Assembly (NCBI RefSeq): GCF_029784135.1 | Contig: NC_073746.1 | Coordinates: forward strand, 70,782,542-70,846,541 | Direction: 5' to 3' | DNA: 64,000 nucleotides | From: Toxorhynchites rutilus septentrionalis | Taxonomy: Eukaryota; Arthropoda; Insecta; Diptera; Culicidae | Shown here: in pieces, positions 12,508 to 22,200 of the stretch | Layout of the letters: each line of letters opens with the position of its first letter | Numbering within the stretch: the stretch's first letter is position 1 | Notes under the pieces: model-generated | Databases searched by the model: none | What the model was told of the DNA's origin: nothing | The model's input: the letters and a program-made list of their open reading frames with translations, nothing else | Program-made: the position numbers and the translations under genes

Positions 12508-13646
12508 TACATAGTGATGCAAAGTTGAGTACAGCTTTGTATCAGGAGAATTTAACTTATGAGCATCTTACATGTGCGGATCGAAGAGCTATGATTACCG
12601 TTCTCATTTTCAACTAAGAATGCTTTGAAAGGGGGTTTAGTATATTTTTCACGGTTAGTTTTCATTCTGATAAAGTAAAAAAAAACAAAAATCGGGGGTG
12701 AAAAATCAGGCAAGATCGTGTGTTTATCAGGATGTCAGACATCTCTGAACATGATGATAATACACGAAATCAACATCAAAATTTCCTTATCATGGAATAA
12801 AAATTTTGTTTGTTGAGCTAAGTATTTTGATTTTATTGGGTCCTTCAACTAGGAATCGGAGTCGAGTCGGTAAAATTTTTCCAACTCCGACTCCGACTCC
12901 TAATACAATGAAATTCCAGAACGGTTAGTCCTAGGATAAAACGTTATATATATAATTTTTCACGTAGAATCGCATGTAGATTCCATTTTTAGGTTACGTT
13001 CCTTAACACGTTGAGCCCCCTTTTTTTCTCTTACTGCGCTTTCTGTTATGTCCGCATCAAGAGCGTTTACACAATATCTGTGTCGGTCACACCTTCCTAA
13101 GATACTTATTGTATGAATAGAAAACGGTCGGAAATTCAACTGGAAAGTAGCCCCATTTTGAAAAACATCCAAAAACAATATTTTTATTTTTGACGTAGGA
13201 CTACGTCTAACCGGAAGATATAGGGGGTGAAATGGAAATCTAGGCACTGAACAAGTAGGAAAAAATGCAAGATTTGTAACGCTTATAACTCGAGCATTTC
13301 TCAATAGATCGCAAAGGTTTTTTCATCAATTGATAGGAAATATATCTACGCATCTATCATAACGAATAACATTTCATTTTTCTTGAGATAAATAATTGAA
13401 TAATTGTGAAATATCAAGCATTGTCCAAATGCACTATGTGCCCATTTTTGATTGGTCCATTTTGTGCTCCTCAAATCGTACGGACCAAAACGGGCAACCA
13501 CAGCAGCAGCGAAATACAATGAAGCACGATTGGAAAGGAAAAAGAAAAAAATGAACGAAACATTGGTCGCAGTCTCACACATGCGTAATTCTCGAGCCAG
13601 CCAGTCAGCTTAAAAATCCCCGCTCCGCTGCCGTAACGATCATTCT

Positions 13647-13857
13647 TTGTGTGGACACCGACTGGACAACATCGTTGCTGGACTAGCTGGACGGCGAGGG
13701 ATCGAGTGCCTTTCTCCAGGCAAGAGGGCGGAGGTGGTAGCGCTGGAGTAGAGTAATAGAGTAGAGTAGAGTTTTCAAAGGGCCTTTCTCAAGGCTAGAG
13801 ACGAATGAACTGCAAAAGTATAAAGTCTCTATAATACAATACCTTCCTTCCTTCCTT
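13647..13857 (+). mobile_element. SINE-like retroposon in histone promoter region
   Basis: About 211 bp is flanked by a near-perfect 16-bp duplication (ccgtaacgatcattct at 13631-13646; ccgtaacgataattct at 13858-13873). It ends in a (CCTT)n tail preceded by a short hairpin region gagacgaatgaactgcaaaa...gtctc. The same 3' region, with a different tail, is found in the small insertions at 16175-16226 and 37965-38017. It resembles tandem-tailed SINEs described from Aedes (Gecko-type), but I cannot assign the family from memory. Confidence 0.6.
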
Positions 13858-13936
13858 CCGTAACGATAATTCTCATTCAAACCGTACACCACATCGTTTC
13901 GCATCACATCACATCATCAAACTAACACAAGCAGCC

Positions 13937-14165
13937 ATGTCTGGACATGGCAAAGGAGGAAAAGTGAAAGGAAAGGCAAAATCCCGCTCGAACCGTGTTG
14001 GACTGCAGTTTCCCGTAGGTGTATTCGCCAATTGCTCCGCAAGGGTAGCTAGGCCGAGCGCGTTAGTATCAGTGCACCAGTCCACCTAGCAGCCGTTATA
14101 GAGTTTCGGCTGCCGAAGTGATCGAGTTGGCTAGCAAAACTGCTCGCGCTTTGGTTCGGTGGACA
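13937..14165 (+). pseudogene. Histone H2A pseudogene a
   Basis: The ATG at 13937 opens a frame reading [20 protein letters not shown] then VGLQFPVG, the N-terminus of histone H2A with Arg4 replaced by His. A one-base deletion just after the FPVG codons removes the frame. In the shifted frame, remnants of [22 protein letters not shown] and AEVIELASKTAR are readable, corresponding to the H2A histone-fold helices. Sequence beyond about residue 70 is replaced by unrelated DNA. H2A packages DNA in the nucleosome; this copy cannot. Confidence 0.88.
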
Positions 14166-14828
14166 TCAAGACCTCAACAGGCAGACGCAGAAGAAAAAAA
14201 GTTTGTTGATTATACAAACTGCTTTGGTGGCAAATCCAGAACAAGGCGGCATCGAGGGTGTTCGAAATGGCTTTTTTTCAAAACCACGAGTACTAAGTTT
14301 TCTAAATTGGAACCATTCCATAAAACACGGCGCTTATCAGGGCCATTAAACCTTTCAAAAAAGAGTTTACGAAATACAGTTCAATGCTTTCTCAAATAAT
14401 ATCCCAAATAATAATAAAACACAAATTGATTTTTTCATAATTTGTTGACCAGGATCTGATGAGTATGTGAATTTGGCAGTTGTTCTGAGCTTATTGATAG
14501 TTGGGGACTTTCCTGATTATTCAATTTTCACCAATTCTTAAATTGTGTACAGTAATTTACAATTAGTTCGACATTTAGCTAATTGGACGGACATGTAATG
14601 CGACATATTTAGTTGGACATTTTTGTAAACATAGAGATCCAAATTATGACCCCACATTGAAAGTCGACACTGTACCACTGTTCACAAAGCTGGATGGGAA
14701 GAAATTTTCCAACTGTAAAAGCTGTGGCGAGTGGCAACAAATCGCTAAACAGGAAGGTTCAGCCGAAGAAGATGGGGATATCGAGTGTTAACAAAACAAT
14801 AAACTCTTTAGATTGAACATAATTTTGT

Positions 14829-14844
14829 GATCCTGAAAAGGACC
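14829..14844 (-). promoter_or_regulatory. Histone mRNA 3' stem-loop (minus strand)
   Basis: On the minus strand the sequence is GGTCCTTTTCAGGATC, with a 6-bp stem (one G-U pair) and a TTTC loop. It matches the metazoan replication-dependent histone 3' stem-loop consensus. No coding sequence remains on its 5' side; it probably ended a divergent partner of H2A (H2B in most insect clusters) that has been deleted. Confidence 0.75.
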
Positions 14845-15004
14845 CTTTTTAGTCTGCATGTGAATCCAACGAGCGAACAAATCGTAATGAATGTATTTTA
14901 TTGCCATCGCTGCCTTTTAACGCTCATTCGTTCGTCTCGTTGGACTCGCCCCTTTGGCTAAGTCTGCCGATTTGTCTCTATCCTGTGAGTGTGTACAGCT
15001 AGAG

Positions 15005-15011
15005 TATAAAA
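15005..15011 (+). promoter_or_regulatory. TATA box of histone pseudogene b
   Basis: TATAAAA sits in a block (gagtataaaacacgcggac) about 110 bp before the H2A remnant and is repeated before copy c, as expected for a tandem histone promoter. Confidence 0.6.
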
Positions 15012-15120
15012 CACGCGGACCCCAAAAAAATATCTTATTTTCTTTCAAACCGTAAACCCTTGTGGTTGTCCGCCTTGTTTAACATCGCATCGCATCACAT
15101 CATAAAAAGAAAACAAGCAG

Positions 15121-15335
15121 CAACGTGGACGTAACAAAGGAGGACAAGTTAAGGGAAAGGCAAAGTCCCACTCGAACCGTGCAGGTGTGCAATTCCCCGT
15201 AGGTGTATCCGCCAATTGCTCCGCAAGGGTAGCTAGGCCGAGCGCGTTAGTACCAGTGCACCAGTCCACCTAGCCGGCGTTATATAGTTTCGGCCGCCGA
15301 AGTGATCGAGTTAGCTGGCAAAACTGCTCGCGCTT
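15121..15335 (+). pseudogene. Histone H2A pseudogene b
   Basis: The sequence lines up with copy a but the start codon has become ACG. Remnants read [20 protein letters not shown] with GVQFPVG after it, and further on AEVIELAGKTARA. It carries the same frame-breaking change after FPVG as copy a, so a and b share a decayed ancestor. The downstream 200 bp (to 15540) is also shared with copy a. It has no coding capacity. Confidence 0.82.
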
Positions 15336-15719
15336 TGGTTCGGTGGACATCAAGACCTCAACAGGCAGACGCAGAAGAAAAAAAGTTTGTTGTTTATAAA
15401 AACTGCTTTGGTGGCAAATCCAGAACAAGGCGGCATCGAGGGTGTTCAAAATGGCTTTTTTCAAAACCACGAGTACTAAGTTTTCTAAATTGGAACCATT
15501 CCATAAAACACGGCGCTTATCAGGGCCATTAAACCTTTCAAAAAAGAGTTTACGAAATACAGTTCAATGCTTTCTAAAACAATATCCACAATAATAATAA
15601 AACACAAACTGATTTTTCAATAATTTGTTTGCCAGGATATATTGAGTATGTGAATTTGGCAGTTGTTCTGAGCTTATTGATTTTCTCCCAATTCTTAAAT
15701 TGCTTCTAGATTGAAAGTA

Positions 15720-15946
15720 CAGTAATTTACACTTATCTCGACATTTAGCTAATTGGACGGACCTGTAATGCGACATATTTAGTTGGACATTTTTGTAAAC
15801 ATAGAGTTCGGGGTCCAAATTATGACCCCACATTGAAAGTCGACACTGTACCACTGTCATCGCAAATGTTCAATTACAGGTTAAAATTACCTCCAATCCG
15901 ATACTGAGTGGTGGTAATGCGACGTGCCATTGAATGTAATTTACTG
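15720..15946. mobile_element. Short MITE with TA target
   Basis: Inverted ends cagtaatttac and gtaatttactg are flanked by TA at 15718-15719 and 15947-15948. A truncated relative of its left part lies at 14550-14685 and of its right end at about 16735-16752. The element is 227 bp and non-coding. Confidence 0.6.
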
Positions 15947-16103
15947 TAAAATATGTCACAAGCTGGATGGGAAGAAATTTTCCAACTGTGAAAGCTGTGG
16001 CGAGTGGCAAATGCAATCGCTAAACAGAAAGGTTTAGCCGAACAAGATGGGGATATCGAGTGATAACAAAACAATAAACTCTTTAGATTGAAAATAATTT
16101 TGT

Positions 16104-16119
16104 GATCCTGAAAAGGACC
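16104..16119 (-). promoter_or_regulatory. Histone mRNA 3' stem-loop (minus strand), second copy
   Basis: It is identical in the 16-nt core to the stem-loop at 14829-14844 and sits at the same place relative to the next H2A copy. This confirms that the cassette is a tandem array of divergent gene pairs. Confidence 0.75.
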
Positions 16120-16174
16120 CTGTTTAGCCTGCATGTGAATCCAACGAGCGAACAAATCGTAATGAATGTATTTT

Positions 16175-16226
16175 TCTTTCTTTCTTTGTTTTTAAGAGGC
16201 TTTAAACTTTGAAGTTCATTCGCCTC
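16175..16226 (-). mobile_element. Tiny 5'-truncated SINE insertion
   Basis: Compared with the array copy upstream (14885-14930), about 52 bp have been inserted here, flanked by a duplicated 'aatgtattttt'. Read on the minus strand it starts gaggcgaatgaacttcaaag, continues tttaaagcctc, and ends in an (AAAG)n tail. It matches 37971-38017 almost perfectly and the 3' end of 13647-13857. Confidence 0.65.
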
Positions 16227-16342
16227 TAATGTATTTTTTTGCCTTCGCTCCCTTTTAACGCTCATTCGTTCGTCTCGTTGGACTCGCCCCTCTGGCTGAG
16301 TCTGCCGATTTGTCTCTATCCTGTGAGTGTGTACCGCTTGAG

Positions 16343-16349
16343 TATAAAA
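16343..16349 (+). promoter_or_regulatory. TATA box of histone pseudogene c
   Basis: TATAAAA lies in the same block as at 15005 and about 75 bp upstream of the H2A remnant at 16420. Confidence 0.6.
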
Positions 16350-16419
16350 CACGCGGACCCCAAAAAAATATCTTATTTTCTTTCAAACCGTAAACCCGTG
16401 TGGTTGTACGGCATCGGCA

Positions 16420-16650
16420 TCGTGGACGTAACAAAGGAGGACAAGTTAAGGGAAAGGCAAAGTCTCACTCGAACCGTGCAGGTCTCCAGTTCCCTGTTGG
16501 TCGCATTAACTGATTGCTCCGCAAGGGTAACTAGGCCGAACGGATTGGTCCCGGAGCACCAGTATACCTAACAGCGATTATAGAGCTTCGGCCGTCGGAG
16601 TGCTCGAGTTGGCTTGCAAAGCTGCTCACGACAATCAGAAAACCCGCATC
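16420..16650 (+). pseudogene. Histone H2A pseudogene c
   Basis: This is the least decayed copy. It reads [30 protein letters not shown], a stop, LLRKGN, a stop, AERIGPGAPVYLTAIIE, and later remnants of VLELA and DNQKTRI. The initiator ATG is gone and several stops are present, but the frame through FPVGRI is preserved, unlike copies a and b. It is followed at 16890 by a plus-strand histone stem-loop, so the 3' end of the gene is also retained. It cannot encode a functional H2A. Confidence 0.85.
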
Positions 16651-16889
16651 AAGAACAGAGCAGCTTCGGTTCGGCGCTCATCAAGGCAACAATTAGTTTC
16701 AGTGAGTGGCAAAGTGTTTCTCCGGCACGTCGCATTAAATGTAATTTACTGAACAACATGTCACAAGCTGGATGGGTAGAAATTTTCCAACTGTGAAAGC
16801 TGTAGCGAGTGGCAAACGCAATAGCTAAACAGGAAGGTTTAACCGAACAAGATGGGAATATCGAGTGATAACAAAAACACAACACCAAA

Positions 16890-16905
16890 GGTTCTTTTCA
16901 GAACC
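16890..16905 (+). promoter_or_regulatory. Histone mRNA 3' stem-loop (plus strand)
   Basis: GGTTCTTTTCAGAACC is a perfect 6-bp stem with a TTTC loop and fits the histone 3' processing signal. It lies 240 bp after pseudogene c on the same strand. Confidence 0.8.
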
Positions 16906-19255
16906 ATCAACATATTCATAAAGAGTAAACAGTAAACTAATCCATTTTTCAGGTAGATAGGTAGGTATTCACGTAGGAGAAGAAGGAAAATATATATTTA
17001 ACAAAAGCTGTCCCCTTTGCATAGTCCTACGTCACTCCGGTTATGTCCCCGACATTACCCACCCGTCTTTTTTTTTCATTTTGTAACTGTCAGTCCCAGT
17101 CAGTCAGCGCTTTCCTACCAAAAACCTCAACATCGGCCCCTAGGCCGACGCGGGACTCAACGTTAAATGGTTACGAGTTCAGAAGGTATTAAAATTTCAT
17201 TATTTTTTCGAAATACATAACTCCATTTTGGTGAGTTGCAAAGGTGGGTGTTTTTAGATATAAAAAGTTTTTTTCAAGAAAGATCAATGATTTTGAACAT
17301 GCTCTTTCAAAAAATCAGTCGTAATTCAATCCATCATAAGTAATGAGTTTCAAAAAAAATCGGAGAGCGTCGAGGCAGTGTCCAGCTGTCTTGGCATCAA
17401 ACTGCTCTGTTTATTCCCAGCTCTTTTCAATTTTTTTTGAAGCCTTTGACAATATTATGCAGTGGCCAGTTTTAGAGTGTAAAATTCGTTCATTGTTTAC
17501 ATTAGAGCAGCCACAAATCAGTGCCACTTTCCGCTTGAAGACACTAGCCCCTGGTAGAAGTGTCCCAGTAGACCGCACGAAAAGTTTCAGGGCGAGCAAA
17601 GTAGCGATAGCTATTTCCTAAGGTGTCCTACAGGATACCCGAAGACAGCTCGGTATCCGAAAAATGTTGCCGCTATCAAAAGGAAGTTTCTAGCGAATGT
17701 TGTGCGTTCTATGAGGTAAATGGCAAAGAAACATGGTATCTTAGATATTATGGTACAGGGATATGGTAAAAGAAGATCGCGGGGAGAAGTAATTGACACT
17801 GAACCAATACATCTGATAACTAACCGCATCCGAGGGCTGTGTGTCGAATGCCGTCACAAGATGTTGAATGTACTTAAACAAAATATTTATGTGAGAGCAT
17901 GCTTACAGTTGATCCCGTGTCAGATTCCCAAGATGATCATTACACAAGTTCGCATTTTTACTTGACAAAACATTCTGCTAGAGTTATGGTTATCGGGTTA
18001 GGAGCTTCGGATGATAAAAAAGAACCCGGTAATCATTTGATCAGAATATTAAGTGAGCAGGAAGGTGTACATGGTCACCTCGGGATGGCACTCAAGTACA
18101 CAAACCTCAGACAAATTTTGACCTGTACCAGAAAACAACTAAATCCGAACTAGTGATGAAGTGGATAGTAGTTTATCAGATACCGGATACCGGATATCCG
18201 GCAAGCTTCGAAGCGAATACGAAACTGGGAGAAACTGCATGTTCATGGCAATTTTTTAGAAGTTCTTGAAATGGCCCGACAGAGAATATTATTGGAGTAT
18301 ATTAAATATCTTTCGACGAAATCCGACATCAACATTCGTTAAACAAAACATCTGTGACTGAAACTGAATTACACCTTAGCGTCAGCGAAACGTTCAGGAA
18401 AAAAAACCATTCCAGAGGAAATTTTTATTTGTTATAAATGTTATTCAAGTGACGAAGTAAGAAATAATTCGAAATTTGAATTTGTTATAAATATAAATCA
18501 AGTGACAAAGTAAGAAATAATCCGACATCAGTCAACGAGATCGCTGTCAATTACAAATCAATAACTGGGAAATTGTAAAAGAAAGATTTAATAAAATTTT
18601 GTTCATGAACCAAATCATGAATGAAGGAAGGAAAGGTTGTATGTTTATGGTTTTATCTTTATCATTAAATCATGCTGATGCTCATGCAATCCTTGTGCCA
18701 CAGCTCAGATGCACTCAAGTTTTTTGGTTGATTTCAAGACGATCTACCAGTTTCCATTCTACATTATTAGGTAGATTAGTTATATTTCTCTGACCCAAGG
18801 GATTGTTCACTGAAGCACATTTTCATTTTAATTAAACATTAGAATGTACATCTCACACGCATTATTAGCTGAAGTTATCTAAACGATTTCAGTGTGTATA
18901 AAAATATTTTTTCTGCTGCCATGAATCAAATACCAACAGCTCATTATTTTTTGAGGGACGGGTTGAAACATGAATCAAATGCAAGGTCTTCGATTGCTTT
19001 CGAGTTATATTTCCCCCCTTTCCCGGGAAACAGCGCAGTGAATTGCAAAAAAAAAATCGAGCCTGGGCTCAATTTATCGATTTTTATCTCTGGATTCACT
19101 CGAATGGCGCGGCCCGTTGGTGGATCCATTGTTTACACAACACTTTCGCTGGCTTGAAACACAATCCCTTAGACTAAACACACAAAAGACCCTTCGAACC
19201 CGAACCCGAGCGACGACGTGTGATCGGCTCGATTCGCCCTGCCGCTTTATCATGA

Positions 19256-22200
19256 ATGAATGTGAGTTTATAGACCAGGATGACGATTAGATATCTAACT
19301 TTTTATTTTGATTTCCAATACGTATTACAATATTTTATTGTAATTACATTTGGTTATTGGTGACCATTGAATTGAAGTTTTTGTTATTGAGAGGGGATCT
19401 TTTGATCATTTATATTTTTCCCAAAAACCTACAACATCATTACAGTGAAAAGGAGAAGACTCAATATTCTAAATTTCTTTGAATTCTACGTTCATACTTT
19501 GGAATTTTTACTCACCAATTGTACAAAGCGTGAATTGTTGATTTTTTTTTAAATTCTTATGTTATTTGATTTGATAAATATATTTACTAAACTTTTACCA
19601 TTAAAATTGATTCTACTTTGGATCTGGCGAGCAAATATTAGATAACGTCTTATTATATTGTTTTTGAATTCAAAAAGCTTCTCTTACCCTTTAGTATTAC
19701 CCTCTGAAACGTATTCTTTCAATAATTCGTGCAGGGTAATGTTGCAAACCTAATCTCGTTATTATTTCTAAAATTCGTGAGATATTCTGGTTTCACGAAA
19801 TTATCTAGCCCTATTTCGAAAAACCTCGAAACATTTGTGTGTAGTGAAAATAATTCGGGATTTTCACTTTCTCACTTGTTCGGAATTTGTCGATTTGCAA
19901 CGATCATACCGTTCTGAATCATATTTCGGACAATATCATATTTCGGACACTTTGTTCTAATATCTTGAAATGCTTCATGCACTGATGATATAACTATAAA
20001 TTTAATATCACAATCGCTTCTTTAGAGTGATCCCTTGGTTTCACTATCACTTCATTTGAGAATAACATTTGAATTATCACATAGTAGGAAAAAATTCAAC
20101 AGCACCACTCATTATCGTTTGTGTTTGACGTTTGTTTTGCGTGAGCACGTAGAATTTACCCGTTCATAAATAGGGTAAATGATCTTGGTTTGTCCAGTCG
20201 AAAATATGATCATGGTTTGCCCACTTTTTTGAATGCTCTAATTCAGCGCTCCTAATGAAATTGCCTTTTACATGATTTATAGTAGTTTGATAGTATATTT
20301 TTATGAAATCACATGTTTCAAAGGATTATAAAATACACCTTCTATTTGTGTCAATGCGCCCCTCATTCGAGCTAACTTTTAATCGATCACCAGATGATTA
20401 TTTGGCACGTATTCAGACCTTTTCTGGATTACAACACTTATAAATATTGTAAACATCATGCTTGCTCACCATTTGTATCGGATTTACATAGCTAAACCAT
20501 TAAATTAACGCATTTTGATGAACCCAATTCTGATCATGAGTTGTCCAATTCAATAATGTTGTTTTGTCCACATGATTTCTATGGCAACCGCTTGGCGCGC
20601 TGCAGTTTGTTTATGTTTGTTTATGGTGTGCTTCGCGCATAGCAGAAGTATGGTTTTTCTGTGTTGATTGTGTTGAGGTGAACACTACTAAAATGCCCAA
20701 GAAAAGGCAATATTCTGAAGAAAGCCTAAATTATGAATGAATCAATATGATGACAGTAAACTCAAGCAATGATAAATGCAACATCTAATTGTGAATTCGA
20801 ATGTTTTCATTCAAAAATGGAGATTTCTAAAGCCGGACAAACCATGATCATTTTTTTGGGCAAACCATGATCAGAGGTGGTCAAACCATGATCATAATTC
20901 TTCTTTAAGGAAAATCGTTAAAAAACATAAAAATTTGAATAATTTCAACACCTTATGGTAGTATTAGCAACTAGAGACTTGGGGCAACTAGAGACTTGGG
21001 ACCCAAACTCGTATCGATTATGTGTGATTTTCATGAAGAAAAATCGATTTGCATTTACTAGTTGCGTAAAAACACCCCAAATTGGACAAACCAAGATCAT
21101 TTACCCTATTTAAATTTCTCCCGTGTTCATCAGTTCTCATCGTCGTTAACAGTTTACTGTGATTGCTTGGTAAGTGTTTCGCTGTTGACTATAAAATATA
21201 ATCAAGTGTAATGTAATTTTCGTCCATAAAATTACAAAATAAAGTGTCCGAAATTTGAATTCAATCTGTCCGAAATTTGATTTAGTGTCCGAAGTTTGAT
21301 TCTTATTCGCTTCATTTGAAAAGCGTTTTATTCGATGATTTTATTATGTTTTCAATCAAATAGGTACCAAAGTAGAAAGCTTGAAAGCATATTGAACTAA
21401 TTTATTGAAAATATCTAACAAATAATACCTGTGCATAAAGTTGAGATCTGTTTTCTGCATCATATGCCTTAAGCGTCCGAAATATGATTCGAAACGGTAC
21501 ATAGTGATGCAAAGTTGAGTACAGCTTTGTATCAGGAGAATTTAACTTATGAGCATCTTACATGTGCGGATCGAAGAGCTATGATTACCGTTCTCATTTT
21601 CAACTAAGAATGCTTTGAAAGGGGGTTTAGTATATTTTTCACGGTTAGTTTTCATTCTGATAAAGTAAAAAAAAACAAAAATCGGGGGTGAAAAATCAGG
21701 CAAGATCGTGTGTTTATCAGGATGTCAGACATCTCTGAACATGATGATAATACACGAAATCAACATCAAAATTTCCTTATCATGGAATAAAAATTTTGTT
21801 TGTTGAGCTAAGTATTTTGATTTTATTGGGTCCTTCAACTAGGAATCGGAGTCGAGTCGGTAAAATTTTTCCAACTCCGACTCCGACTCCTAATACAATG
21901 AAATTCCAGAACGGTTAGTCCTAGGATAAAACGTTATATATATAATTTTTCACGTAGAATCGCATGTAGATTCCATTTTTAGGTTACGTTCCTTAACACG
22001 TTGAGCCCCCTTTTTTTCTCTTACTGCGCTTTCTGTTATGTCCGCATCAAGAGCGTTTACACAATATCTGTGTCGGTCACACCTTCCTAAGATACTTATT
22101 GTATGAATAGAAAACGGTCGGAAATTCAACTGGAAAGTAGCCCCATTTTGAAAAACATCCAAAAACAATATTTTTATTTTTTTTCATTTTGTAACTGTCA

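Larger units (their letters stand above)
13192..17073 (+). mobile_element. Histone-derived cassette inserted in unit copy 2
   Basis: This segment is absent from the same position in units 1 and 3 (8-T run at about 8069 and 22167). The left end begins gacgtaggactacgtctaac, and the right end finishes with agtcctacgtcactccgg followed by ttatgtccccgacattaccc. The two ends share an inverted 'tgacgtaggacta' block, so it may be the product of a TIR-type element or of a larger mobile histone array. Inside are three decayed H2A copies in tandem at roughly 1.2-kb spacing, three histone-type stem-loops, two TATA boxes, a MITE and two retroposon insertions. The exact target duplication cannot be defined because both ends lie in T-runs. 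Confidence 0.75.
10266..19255 (+). repeat. Large tandem unit, copy 2 (8,990 bp, with 3,882-bp insertion)
   Basis: The sequence is the same as copy 1 up to about 13191 and resumes at about 17074, both junctions lying in a T-run. The extra 3,882 bp is the histone-derived insertion. By eye, copy 2 shares the C at 12134 with copy 1 (7026) against T in copy 3 (21124), and the T at 17710 with copy 3 (22818) against C in copy 1 (8720). Confidence 0.95.
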
